From: Achatina immaculata
Lineage: Eukaryota > Mollusca > Gastropoda > Stylommatophora > Achatinidae
NCBI GenBank assembly: GCA_009760885.1
Contig: CM019691.1
Span: 28,271,314 to 28,335,313 of the forward strand
Reading direction: 5' to 3'
DNA: 64,000 bases
The notes beneath the pieces are model-generated. The model saw only the letters and a list, made by a program, of their open reading frames with translations, was not told the origin of the DNA and did no database searches. The position numbers and the translations under genes are program-made. Of the stretch, positions 43,918 through 54,819 are shown piece after piece (the stretch's first letter is position 1; each line of letters opens with the position of its first letter).

Positions 43918-44055
43918 TGATGCGGTGAAGATACTGAGGTAAAGCAATGTACTGGATTAGGAGTGGGTTACAGTGGCTATATTTTCAGCTCCCGAGTGAA
44001 GCTGAAAACCAGGGGGGGGGGGGGTGTGTGTGCAATGCTTCTTTTGCAGACTCCA
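43918..44055 (+). repeat. Dispersed repeat shared with 61110-61245
   Basis: GAGTGGGTTACAGTGGCTAT, TTTTCAG, GAGTGxAGCT and a GCAAxGCTTCT stretch occur in both places in the same order. The family is not recognised. A poly-G tract follows at about 44011-44023. Confidence 0.65.
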
Positions 44056-44981
44056 TCGCTATGAATGACAAACAAATATTCACATACAATCTCACCAGTG
44101 TGAACTGATATATCGAATATAACACGTCTAATAAGAAACATTTCGATCTTTAGTTTTTTGTTTATATACGAACTACAGTAAAACATACAGCTTACTGTTT
44201 TAATAAACGTTGGATACACTTCTAATTCTGATTTAATTAATCGTACATTTGTGTTTATTTGGGTATTCCTGGAAGGACTGCAATACCGGGTCGACCCGGC
44301 ATCTCGTCTCGTTCCAAAAATCAATTAATATCGTATCAACCCAATGGGTCGTGTATCAGATAAGTTGATAAGAACAGATTTAAAAAAAAGATTTTTGTAG
44401 TTCTTCTAATACACCACAAGGGTGCCTGCCAGACAGATGTGCCACCTCGCAGTGGTGGGTGGGGGGGGGGAGTTGGATTAAAATCTTAGCCTTTCCGGAA
44501 AGACCACCTTGTTGATCATGGTACATTCCGTGCCAGGTAGAACTTGTGATAAGAACATTTTTTTTTTTTTACAAACTTTATTTGCAAGAATCAACTGTTA
44601 CAAGGACTAATGAAGTGATATGAACTGGGGGGGGGGTGATTGCCCGTGAGTTGAATCAATGAGATGGTGGGGTTTTACAATTCATGAGATGACAGTGACG
44701 TGTGATGAAGATAATTACTTGCAGTTTCTCGGGACGAGGGTAGGAGTGTCGTCTGGTCTGCTGTGTAGGTCAAAGGTAATTGTGTCGGACGGTCGTTGTC
44801 TGGTCGGGTTGTTATGTGAAGTGAAAAACAAATGCATACACATGAGACCACAACCCGGTGTGCATCGCTGTTGGCGACAATAGTTTTGTAGGCAGTAAAT
44901 ATTGCGAATAAACAAAAATTAAAGAGAACCGCTGTTTTCCACTGAGGACATCCATAAATCACACATTCTCTCCCTTTTGCT

Positions 44982-44989
<8 letters not shown>

Positions 44990-45020
<31 letters not shown>
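44990..45020. repeat. CT dinucleotide run
   Basis: About 30 bases of CT repeat. It resembles the LINE A tail but lacks the preceding GAACCTTAAG, so it is probably an independent microsatellite. Confidence 0.8.
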
Positions 45021-45022
<2 letters not shown>

Positions 45023-45037
45023 TATTCTTGTCAACGC

Positions 45038-45430
45038 TTAATTACTGACAGAAGCACAGCAGATCATAATTTTTAGTTCACATTGCCGAAACAGATCTTT
45101 GACAATTCTCGGATTAAACGTGCCGAACTTAAATTTGGCTTTGTTCCTGCACGTCCACACAAGTACCTGAACTCTGCAAGCAGGGCCAGTAACTTGGTGT
45201 GTGTATTCCGGCTGAGTCATAGGGATAATATTTAGCACGATTGCTTTGTATATCTCTATCTTTTGTGCTGTGTGTGTTTCTGTTATGTTCTGTAATGTTG
45301 CTATACTGGGTGTGATTGTGCTGCATGTGTAAAATATGTACTCTTCTGTTTCCTGCCCGTTGCTTTTGCACAGTTGACATGCCGCTGTCTGTTTGGATCT
45401 GTGTGCTTCTATCTGCGTGGTGGGTGTCAC
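45038..45430 (-). mobile_element. LINE C-terminal zinc-knuckle fragment
   Basis: A 130-residue open frame with CQLCKSNGQETEEYIFYTCS, the C-x2-C...(E/D)xxxHIxxxC pattern (here YIFYTC) found at the end of RNase H-bearing LINE proteins. It ends at a stop after ASVSN. It may belong with the frame at 45575-46105. Confidence 0.55.
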
Positions 45431-45454
45431 GTTGTAAATTTCTTATATCCTTCC

Positions 45455-45640
45455 CGTGCCATTAAACGTCACATAGGGCTCGCAAGGTATTTCACCAATT
45501 TTCCCTGTTTTCGGCGAGCTTTTCAACCTCATCAATAGATTTTATGCCTATTAATTTGGCCTCTCTTTAGAGTTTCACGTGGTCTGCCTCTTTTTCTTTG
45601 GCCTGTTGTGTTCTACTTGATAGCATATTTTTATCTGATC
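45455..45640 (-). mobile_element. LINE family B 3' fragment
   Basis: CATTAAACGTCACATAGGGC, TTTTCAACCTCATCAATAGA and ATTTGGCCTCTCTTTAGAG match the reverse complement of the 12975 and 61075 family B ends. It lies between the two gag/LINE-like frames, apparently nested. Confidence 0.75.
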
Positions 45641-46105
45641 TATGTATTTGTGCCGGCTTGTAAGAGATCGTATAGGTCGCCTCCTTTTTCTACTGTAGTC
45701 CACCAGCTGAAAGTTATCGTCGACGGCTTCGGAAGGTGGGTTCTTATCAGGTGAAGCTGAAACTGGGACGCTTGTTTTCTTCACCGTGGAAGTTCTCTCT
45801 AGCTCGATGAGTTCTTCTGCTTGCCGTGTGGTTTGTCTGCTTGAGGTCTTGGTTGCTGATGTGTGTTTACGTGGACATTTGTTGGCCCAGCGCGTGTTAC
45901 TTTGGCAGATCGGGCACGGTGGCTTCTGTCCTTGAAGAATGAAGATTTTGTGCTCCTTGGCTGCAGCCGATTTTCTAATGAAGGTGAAGTGTGGTGCTTC
46001 CAGTTTGGGTCTGCGTAAAGCAGACCACTTATCGTGGGCTTTCTCCACCCTAGAAGCTTCATCTTCCTCATTACCGGTCAGAAAGGTGACCAACCGTTTA
46101 ACCAT
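45575..46105 (-). CDS. Gag/ORF1-like protein fragment with altered zinc knuckle
   Basis: A 176-codon frame. CPICQSNTRWANKC (about residues 63-76) has the spacing C-x2-C-x4-H-x4-C of a nucleocapsid zinc knuckle, but with Arg where His should be. A Ser/Thr/Lys-rich tail follows (TSATKTSSRQTTRQAEE, SRKRRRPIRS). Similar text continues upstream to about 46620. The 3' part of the frame overlaps a LINE B fragment. Probably the decayed ORF1 of a retroelement; the clade is not identified. Confidence 0.45.
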   Translation of the reverse strand: MVKRLVTFLTGNEEDEASRVEKAHDKWSALRRPKLEAPHFTFIRKSAAAKEHKIFILQGQKPPCPICQSNTRWANKCPRKHTSATKTSSRQTTRQAEELIELERTSTVKKTSVPVSASPDKNPPSEAVDDNFQLVDYSRKRRRPIRSLTSRHKYIDQIKICYQVEHNRPKKKRQTT

Positions 46106-46646
46106 CTATGCCTTGGCAGTAGGTGGTAGCCATTGCAAAGTGCCTTTGGCTCTTTCCTTGTCCATGTGCTCAGTCATGATAGTTTTTTTTTTTTTTTTGC
46201 CGTCTGGGACAAAATGTTTCCCGTTCATAGTCTTGTAATGGGCGATGTTGGCAGCCTGTGTCAAGGTGGCGTATCAGTTATTTTTCTTCTCGAACCTGCT
46301 TAGGGTTTAAACTTCACTAGGGCCTACACCGGCGGGCCCGGCAAGAATGCTATACATATAGCTGTAAAACATCTTACTTGCATTTGGCCCTCCTGTGGTG
46401 ATAACCAGCGACTATGGTGGATGGTATTGGCCCTCTTCCATTCTTCCATATCTTCTTTTTCGTTATAAATGAATTTCATCTGGGTCACCATGACGCCGTG
46501 GTAAGAAACAATAAGAACAGATTTTTTTTTAAGACAACGAAAACAACAGGCCATGGACTCGGTGCTACTGTAAACCGGGCCTAGCCGTAACGAGATGTGG
46601 ACCTTACCCCCGGCATCGAATGTGGTATATATAACTAACGACATAT

Positions 46647-48366
46647 CTCTCTCTCTCTGAACCTTAAGTGCCCAGGGCACATGGGGCTTCCGCAAGGGTT
46701 TTCCACAAATGCCTGTCTTTCGCCTTTTTTTCTGCTCTTGCCCAGGTGAGCCCTCTATTGCTCAACATCCTTTCTGTTGTTCTTCTCCATGTCTCTTTTG
46801 GTCTACCCTTACTTCTGCTCCCCTGTGGTGTCCATCTTAGTGCTATTTTTGGTAGTGAGTTGTCAGTCATTCGGAGCACATGTCCCAACCATCGCCAGCG
46901 TCTTTCCTCAATAATTGTTGTCAGTGGTTTCATCTGCATTTCTGCCAATAAAATGTTATTTCTTATGGTGTTTGGCCAAAATATTTTTTTAATTCTACGT
47001 AAACATTTAGTCTGGAAAGAATTCAACTTGTTTTCTATGGTTTTGGTGATTTTCCAGCATTCACTTCCATAGAGTAGCACACTTAGAACATTACTCTTAA
47101 ATATCCTGATTTTCATATTTATGCTTAGTTTATTTGATTTCCATATATTCTGTAGCATTGCAAAAGCCTGGTTTGCTCTAGTAAGTCTGCTGTTGATGTC
47201 CTCTGTGCTGTCTCCATTTTCTACTACTCTGCTGCCAAGGTATACAAATTCGTTGACCTCCTCCACTAACTTGTTATCTACTCTGAGTACATTTCTGTTG
47301 TTCACATTTTGCTTCATTAACTTTGTCTTTCCTACATTGATCTTTAGTCCTATGTTGTTTGCATTCTGGGTTAACTTGTTTATTTTATCTTGCATATCTT
47401 TGTGACTGCTTGATAATAGACAAATGTCGTCCGCAAAGTCAAGGTCCTCCAGCACTGTGTCAAGGGTCCATTGTAATCCTCTGCGTTTGTCTGATGTTGC
47501 CTCCTTCATTAACCAGTCTACTGCCAAGATAAATAATGTTGGTGATAGTACACATCCCTGTTTCACTCCTGTTTGTACCCTAAAGCTGCTGGAGGTATGT
47601 TCTCCACAGATAACTTTGCACTGAAAACCCTCGTATAGGGCTTTGATTACATTAACTATTTTATGGGGGAGGCCATGCCATCTTAGGATTTTCCACAGTG
47701 CATCTCTGTTGACACTGTCAAAGGCTTTCTCAAAATCTATGAATAATGCATATGTTGTGCTATGCCACTCATTTGCCTGTTCTAATATTTGTCTAAGTAC
47801 AAATATATGGTCTATGCATGATCTTCCTTTCCTAAATCCTGCCTGCTCTTTCCGAAGTTTTTCCTCAAGTGTTGGTACAATTCTGTTGATGATTATTCTG
47901 CAAAATACTTTACTAGTGAGTGGCAGTAGGGTAATGCCTCTCCAGTTCCCGCAATCTCTGAGGTCACCCTTCTTTGGTAGTTTTACTATAAGACCAGTTT
48001 TCCACTCCTCTGGGGCTTTTTCTAAATCCCAAATTTGTTGTAATATCCGGCAAAGTTGTTTTGGTGTTTCTGTTTCTTCTGCTTTCAACATCTCAGCAGT
48101 CACTTCATCTTCACCTGGTGCCCTGTCTGATTTTAGCATCTTTATCGCCTCTTTTACTTCATTTATTGTTATTGGTCCTGTATTGATGTTTAGTTCCACT
48201 TTTGCTTCAGGTATATCTATTGCTTGTGCTGCTTGTGTTCTGTTTAGTAGGGTGTTAAAGTGTTCCCTCCATCTTTCAATTTTTTCTCTTTCTCCACTGA
48301 CCAGTTGTCCATTTTGTGTTCTTACTGCACTTTCACATCTTGTATTGAAGTTACCTGTCATCTGCT
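46647..48366 (-). mobile_element. RTE-type LINE family A, second long copy
   Basis: 1,720 bp with an open RT frame (48361-46664, 565 aa from MTGNF). Near-identical to the 23209-25397 copy. TSD TAACGACATAT at 46636-46646 and 48367-48377. It is 5'-truncated about 470 bp further in than the other long copy. It is inserted at the 3' side of a Penelope-like element. Confidence 0.96.
46664..48361 (-). CDS. RTE-clade reverse transcriptase (5'-truncated, 565 aa)
   Basis: Same protein as at 23226-25244, lacking its first ~107 residues. All RT motifs are intact: FIDFEKAFDSV, TGVKQGCVLSPTLF and the catalytic DFADD. Differences by eye are few (KVELN for KAELN, KGDLRD for KGNLRD, WTLDT for WTLNT, RANQAF for RAKQAF). 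Without an endonuclease and 5' end it cannot move on its own. Confidence 0.95.
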   Translation of the reverse strand: MTGNFNTRCESAVRTQNGQLVSGEREKIERWREHFNTLLNRTQAAQAIDIPEAKVELNINTGPITINEVKEAIKMLKSDRAPGEDEVTAEMLKAEETETPKQLCRILQQIWDLEKAPEEWKTGLIVKLPKKGDLRDCGNWRGITLLPLTSKVFCRIIINRIVPTLEEKLRKEQAGFRKGRSCIDHIFVLRQILEQANEWHSTTYALFIDFEKAFDSVNRDALWKILRWHGLPHKIVNVIKALYEGFQCKVICGEHTSSSFRVQTGVKQGCVLSPTLFILAVDWLMKEATSDKRRGLQWTLDTVLEDLDFADDICLLSSSHKDMQDKINKLTQNANNIGLKINVGKTKLMKQNVNNRNVLRVDNKLVEEVNEFVYLGSRVVENGDSTEDINSRLTRANQAFAMLQNIWKSNKLSINMKIRIFKSNVLSVLLYGSECWKITKTIENKLNSFQTKCLRRIKKIFWPNTIRNNILLAEMQMKPLTTIIEERRWRWLGHVLRMTDNSLPKIALRWTPQGSRSKGRPKETWRRTTERMLSNRGLTWARAEKKAKDRHLWKTLAEAPCALGT

Positions 48367-48379
48367 TAACGACATATAA

Positions 48380-51010
48380 CTAAACGAAAAACTTATCTTA
48401 GTGGCATCCTCCTAAGCGTGTCTCATTGCGGGGCATAGAGACTACGGTGGCGGGGGGGGGGGGCGGGGGGCACAAAGGATAGCAGATTAAGTCAATCGGA
48501 AATAAGAGACGGGAAAAGGGAGAGAAACAGGTGGGGGGGGGGGAGAAAAGGGCAATAGACACCTGTAGGTCGCTAGAGAAGCAGGTGTCGGGGAGGGGAG
48601 GGGAAGCGGAGAGGTAATGAATAAAGAACGAACAGATAAACACATGTAGGCCGCTAGAGACCAAATCGTGAGGGAGATAATATGAAACTGGTGAATGAAG
48701 GACAAGACCCGGAGGGGCAATAAACGCTTATAAGCCACCAGAGAAGAAGAGAAGATTGGGAGAGGGAGGGAAGCTAGGAGAGAGAAACAAGAAAGTTGAG
48801 TAAAAATAGCAGAAAAAAAAGTGGAAAACTAAAGAACTTAAAGGAATCTGAAGACATTGTTAATTTCAGCTGGGTGGAGACAGCCAGCCTGGAAAATAAG
48901 GCGCTGTTCTAGGACCCTCTGATGTCGTACATCAGCAGAACAAGAACGGATCGCACTAACAGAAATGTCCTGTTTTCCCCTGTGGCTGCTAAGGCAAAAG
49001 TGTTTAGCCACAGATGTCCACGCCCTCTTAGAAATGTCGTTGAGATGTTGACGAAAACGATCTCCTAAGCATAAACCGGTCTCCTCTATATGCTTCATAT
49101 CACAACGTTTGTATATAATAGCATAAATAACATTGCATGAAGTGCTTGTAAAATCCTCAAGGTGGTGCGTGAGTACCAGTTTAACTCTGTCTGAGCTACA
49201 GTGCGGTTTAGGAATGAGGGCTTGTTGCCACGATATATGGCTGATGCGGTTCCAAGACGACGAGAGAACATGTTCTAGATAGCCGCGTTGGCGGAAGAAA
49301 TCTAGCATTATATGGGCTTGATCATGGAAATCAACATTTTCAGTACACAAACGTCGCAACCTAAGAATATGAGAAAAAAGAATAGAGTCCTTACACGATC
49401 CGGGATGGGGGGGGGGGGGGGGGAAGAGTACAAGAGATAGCTGTGAGAGTCTGTAGGTTTATAGTGGACAGAAGTAGTAAGCTCGGGAGGGCAGATAGTA
49501 ATGGCAATGTCGAGAAAGTTAGCAGAAGTAGTAGAGACATGGGAGGTGAAAGAAATGACAGAATTGTACTCCTTAACAAAACTGATGAAATTGTTAAGGT
49601 CTTCCTCTGGCATGATGTGAACCCAATACCGTCATCTATGTAGCGTCTATAGGAGGCTGGAAAAGGGCCTCAAAAGGCTCTCAAAACCTTATGTTCGAAG
49701 TGGGCAATGAACAGACATGCTTAGCTGGGGCCCATTTTGGTACCCATGGCTACACCATTAATCTGGTCGAAGTACAGTCCATTGAATTCAAATTGAATTG
49801 AGTTGGAGGACAAGTCGTGTAAGGCGCAAAATAGTAGACGTGGAAATAGAGGGATGGCGTATTTTGTTCAGAAAGAACTTGACGGCCTGAAGTCCCTGAT
49901 CATGCGGGATGGATGTGTATAAGGACACTCAAGAGTGAAGATACGGCAGGTGTGACCAGGCAGGAGTGTAAGGGTCTCAAAAGTAGTGAGAGTGTGATTC
50001 GTGTCCTTAAGATAAGTGGGCAGACCAGTGACAAGAGGTTAAAAGATATTGTCCAGAAAGTCAGAGATTTGTTCTGTAGGACAGGAAGAAGCTGAAACTA
50101 TGGGCCTTCCGGTGTTGCCTGGTTTGTGTATCTTAGGGAGTAGATAAAAAGGATGGCTCTCCTAAGCAGCTGATTCGGATATGTAGATGAGTAGCAGAGG
50201 AAGAAAGACCAGTCTTGTGGATGAATTCGTTGATCGTGTCACGAACATGATGATTGTTGGCCAGAGTCGGATATTGAGGACGAGAGGCATAGAATTCAGT
50301 GTTGCTTAGCTGGCACATGGCCTCTTGGATGTACAATTCTTTCTTCCAACAAACAATGGCCCCTTCCTTGTCTGCACTCTTGATCACGATATGTCGTCTG
50401 CGCTGAAGTTGTGAAAGTGCGCGCTGCTCCCCGTGGGTCAGGTTGGAGTGTCGTACACGGGGAAGGCAAAGCTTGAGGATTTCATGGAGAGTGTGATCAA
50501 TGTAGATGTCCAAGGAACGAGACGCTCCTGCAAAAGGTGTCCAGGTGAATGGTTGTTTAAAGAAGCAAGAGAAATGATCATCATCAGAAGCAGATAGGGA
50601 TGATGAAGGTTGGGCCGCGTCTTGGAAATGAACTTCAAACGCAGTCTGCGGTGGAAACGGTGGACATCTTAAGGTGGAGAGTGCTCACGGCAGGTGAAAA
50701 CTTAGAAGTAAAACCTTTAGGAATAACCTTCAGGCGAAGACAGTTGTTAAGAAAATTAACGTGGGAGGTGAAGTGCGTCTTCTTGTACGTGGTATAAGCG
50801 AGGTCAGTGGCGGTGCGGGAAAGGAGAGGTGGCAAAAGACTGAAAGAGATGGTAATAAAAGATTTGAGAGATTTGGCGATGCGATTTAAAGAAATCATGA
50901 TGACGAGAAGGGATATCGAATAACGGGAGAGTAGAGACTAGCCTAACAAGCACAGAAGGGATGAAAAAAGGAGATGAATGAAGAGATGATAACAGGTGAG
51001 TGAGATAAAA
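48380..51010 (-). mobile_element. Penelope-like element, degenerate, with GIY-YIG domain
   Basis: Order on minus: N-terminal LNNCLRLKVIPKGFTSKF (about 50760), SNLTHGEQRALSQLQRRRHI and VIKSADKEGAIVCW (50510-50400), [20 protein letters not shown] (about 50150), FDQINGVAMGTKMGPS (about 49760-49730), the catalytic YRRYIDDGIG (49660-49625), then SANFLDIAI and HYKPTDSHSYL (49540-49440). The C-terminal GIY-YIG endonuclease (49160-48850) reads VIYAIIYKRCDMKHIEETG...GDRFRQHLNDISKRA. Several shifts and stops; the second signature (YIG) has become HIE. The G-rich 3' sequence (48400-48830) is shared with 61500-62330. Confidence 0.9.
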
Positions 51011-51059
51011 CATATATCAGAAAAAAGATACAGTCTGAAAAGGAACAGTGGGATAGATA

Positions 51060-52180
51060 GAGATACAGAGTCTGGAAAGGAATAGATATTTAATAATGTA
51101 TGCTTTCCAACCACTTAAATCTGCTTTGACTGCTGAGAATTACTGTAATTTTTTAATGTCATTTAAAAACTTTGAAGCTGATCCAATCATGCGACGGTTT
51201 AATTTTTTTTTAAAAACATGGTCGCACTCAAAGTTAACGTTGGTTCCCACTGAAACGCTTGTCAATGGAATAAGCTTTCTTCAATATCTAATAACCTAAT
51301 GCTCTCCCATGGTTTCGTGGCTTGTATGTAATATTAAATGACACCACATTATTGTCCTAAGATGAAAACTAAAATGAAACTTGTATAATTTCGTACAAAC
51401 CGATACGCTGTTTTAACACACAGGCTGCAACGATAAAATACATCTAGACAGAAACGCGATATAATTAAGAAAGCAATGTTTATGTGACGTGATGACAAAA
51501 TGTGAACAACTTTTAATGATGTGAACTCGTCAAAATCTTGATGACGAAAAGAATAATTTTACTGTATGAAACTTTTTTTTTTTTGGGGGGGGGGGTGGTC
51601 CGTGTAGCATGACCTTGTAAGTAACAAATGTTGTTGTTATGATTATTATTATTAATGAATATGATTATGAAAACATATTGTAAAGAAAATAGTAACATCG
51701 AATAGCGACAGAGAAAAATGGAGATGAAAGGAAGCGAAAGGTATAGAACTTCCGTGACATTAGAACAAGACGCGGACAAAAGTAAACAGTGGAAACAGTG
51801 AATAGAAAAAGACGAGACTCAGTGACGCTGATATATAGAAATACAAAAGAAGGACACCAGAAAGTAGGATAGTCCAGTGATAACAAAGCAGTGACTGGAC
51901 GTTGACACGAGTAAACAAAATAGAAAAGACGAATAGAAAAGGCAGACACAGTGAAAAGCGAGGACACAATAAAATCTCCGACAGGAAAGAGCACGATAAT
52001 GACTTAGGTAAATAACAATTATATAGACGGAGTTGACACTTGACACCTGTTAGGTGACACGATTGCATACCTGTTTTAAATAAAGGAGTTACCAACTCGG
52101 CCAGCTGACAAATTAAATATTTAGAGGCGTGGACTATTGGACAATTGACTTTACGACATATAAGTCACGGGGCAGTTTGA
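51060..52180. other. Unclassified, possible Penelope flank
   Basis: No recognisable coding motif on either strand. A poly-T/poly-G junction lies near 51571-51597. Minus frames of 75-126 codons are Ser/Phe/Leu-rich, as expected from purine-rich + strand sequence. Confidence 0.45.
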
Positions 52181-52315
52181 ATGATGGACAGTCAGAACGC
52201 TCATGGGAACCAATGGATATCTGAAGGGTGGAGTCAAAATACTTATTGGTTAATCCGTCAAGCTGGACTTGAAGATAAAAAGGTGAGCGGAGAGAATGAA
52301 GATGAACCAAGTAGG

Positions 52316-52565
52316 GAGAAAGAGGAAGAAGAAGAGACAGAGGAGGGAGCCCGAAGACGGAAGAACAGACAATAAGAACAAGGAAGAAGGACGAAGAAGG
52401 AAGAAGAAGTAGAGGAGAGGCGACAGAGGAGGGGGCCCCGAAGACGGAGGAACCGAGAACATAGGGGAACGAGGAGGAAGAAGAGACAGAGGAGAGAGCC
52501 CAAAGATGGAAGAACAGACAATAAGAATAAGGAAGAAGGACGAAGAAGGAAGAAGAAGTAGACTA
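52316..52565 (+). repeat. Purine-rich tandem repeat, period 149 bp
   Basis: GAAGAGACAGAGGAG begins at 52331 and again at 52480, each followed by GAGCCC-AAG-GGAAGAACAGACAATAAGAA and GGAAGAAGGACGAAGAAGGA. Almost pure A/G. The overlapping frames (Glu/Arg-rich on +, Ser/Leu/Phe-rich on -) follow from composition. Confidence 0.9.
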
Positions 52566-53582
52566 AAGAGATGTTGGAGAGCACGGCATGAAATCGAGTT
52601 TCGCACGGGCGTTCTACGGGCAACAAACATAGCACACGCTAAAGTTTTCTTTATCTGAGGTGCCTGGCGTAGCTTTGAGTAATAAATGTTTTATCGATAA
52701 CTATACTTTCAATAAAAAGAAATACACAGTACGTAAATATGAAGAAAGAACTAAACATTCGAAAAGTTTATGAAAGGTTCCAATTACCGAAGTTTCATTA
52801 AAAATCCCCGGCATGCTCCAAGTTCATTATGGTTAGCACAGACCACATAACTATTTTGATGTTATTATTATTAACTACTCATATAACTACGCTAGACTAT
52901 TTTCTTGTCTAAAACTTTGTATACGAAGTTCTGAAGCTATCAGAAGCCGCTTTATAATATCCTTTATCCTTCACATGCATATGCGAATACACCTATCTGC
53001 CTTGTTGAATTGATCATTCTGCATTCTTCAGGCTGCCAGACATGACACATCAATCCGTTCTCGAAACAAAATGATTCAAGTTACCGCGGGTACCACAAGA
53101 AGATCATAGATAAAACGATTGGCTGATCCGCTGCTCCCACTGGATTTCAGTGACACCAGAGGCGGCCCTTCGGGATACTCTGGGGCAGGAAAGGTGAAAA
53201 GAAAGGGGGGGGGGGGGGGAAACAGTGACAGTTTCGGGCGAGGAAGAGTGAAACCCAAACAAACATTAAACGTTCATCTTTCAAGATTTTGCTTTAGCTT
53301 CTCGCTAAAAAATAGTGAATAAAATAAACGTTATAAGCCTATCACGTATGAATCGATTAAGAGTGATATCATTGTTTCCATATGTGTTTCCATTTCCTTT
53401 ATAGAGGAAATTAGTGTCACTAACTGGAGACAGACGATTAGAAATAGAATGGAGAACTGTATCTACAGCATTGAGCCTAATGGCTTGGAAAGCAGAGGAA
53501 GAAGAAGGTGTGTATCACGATTATCCCGAAGAAACTGCAGGCTACGTGCTACGGAGAGGTGGGAAAGGATATGGTTAGCCAA

Positions 53583-54451
53583 CAATAATTAGTGTATGAG
53601 TATATGACCATACACGGAGCCACTGCAGTAAAGCTCTGATGCAAAATTATGTAAACTAGGGGAAAAAAGTAGGAACAGCTTTATTACTAACGGGTACACA
53701 GTTGTGACGTTTCAGCGTGAGCCTCACTCACTCACTCACTCACACTCTCACACGCGCACGCACACACACACACAGAGAACGAAGAAATAGAGAGAGGAGA
53801 TAAAGTATAAATTCACATGAATGCTATATGAAAAAAAAAAATAGAATGAAAAGAACACTTAGATATAACGTTTTTCTTTCTTTTTTTTTAAAGTGTCTCA
53901 GACTCAGTGATTCGTCTGTCAAGACCTTGAACTGTACAACTTAAAAAAACTCATCAGAGTGATGTTTGTCGCTGTCATCAAGTGATACTTTGTGTGTGTG
54001 TGTGTTTGTTCGTTTTTTTTGTTTTTTAATTCGTTATTTGTTCTTCCAAATCAAGGATTCGTGTGATAAGAGTTTTTTTTTAAAACTTAGATGTAACTTG
54101 TAAGAAGCTGTTGCTTGTCCGACGCTGTGTGTCAGAAATGCTCATGGTAGAGAGTATTTAAATGGAGACTTGGGATGTATGATAGGTGGATCGTAACTGA
54201 GGGTGGTGGGTAGGGAAACCGTAGAGGGGAGAGAGAGTGATACAATGTTAATCTAGCCGGGACAAGGTGAAATAGGTGATTATAGATGGGGTAGAGGGGT
54301 TGTAATGTGATACTGTTAGGAGGTTCTGAACTATGTGTAACAAGTGAGAAGGGAGTGGAACTTACTGTACTCGCCACTATTGTGTACTCATCACAACTGT
54401 GTACTCGTTCATTAATAAAGCTGTTCCTACTTTGTTCCTAGTTTATACATT
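53583..54451. mobile_element. Non-autonomous element with ~55-bp inverted repeats
   Basis: TAAACTAGG...AAAGTAGGAACAGCTTTATTA...GTACACAGTTGTG near 53652-53708 is mirrored by its reverse complement at about 54392-54447. ATGGTTAGCCAA flanks it at 53571-53582 and 54452-54463, a possible 12-bp target duplication. The interior has a CA/AC microsatellite (53720-53775) and a TG run (about 53990-54005). Relatives at 34415-34790 and 41400-41530. No protein. Confidence 0.7.
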
Positions 54452-54512
54452 ATGGTTAGCCAAGGACAGGACTATGGTTAGCCAAGGACAGGACTATGGT
54501 TAGCCAACCCTG
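54451..54512 (+). repeat. Short tandem repeat, 24-bp unit
   Basis: TATGGTTAGCCAAGGACAGGAC is repeated at 54451 and 54475, with a partial third unit at 54499. It directly follows the inverted-repeat element. Confidence 0.85.
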
Positions 54513-54819
54513 GCAACCACATGAACCCTTTAAAAAAAATATCGTATCCTTCGTAACATACTCTTCAATGTTGAAGGGCAAATAGACGCCTTGATAAGGC
54601 TCAGAACTTGCTTCATATAATGAGATATTAAAGGTTTCCGCGACTTCATGTTTTTGTCATTTCCTCCCCCTTTTTCTTGCGTAGGCGACCTCTACCTCTG
54701 TTACCAATAAATCTTGTATATTGTCTGGCGGAAACCATGTAATCTGGCCAAATCATTTGGATTGCTGTTTCTTGATAAGAAACATGTTTCTCCAACATGT
54801 GCACTGTTGGTGTCATTTC

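Noticed and set aside
44675..45034. 119-codon minus frame beginning with Arg/Glu repeats
   Set aside because: Its start lies in a CT microsatellite and the rest has no recognisable domain.
52181..52635. Glu-rich + frame and Ser/Leu-rich - frames
   Set aside because: Composition effect of a purine-rich tandem repeat; no domains.
53944..53975. CTGATGA on minus as a possible hammerhead ribozyme core
   Set aside because: No GAAA after a closing stem and no stem I/III pairing found by eye. No core was found near the Penelope copies either.
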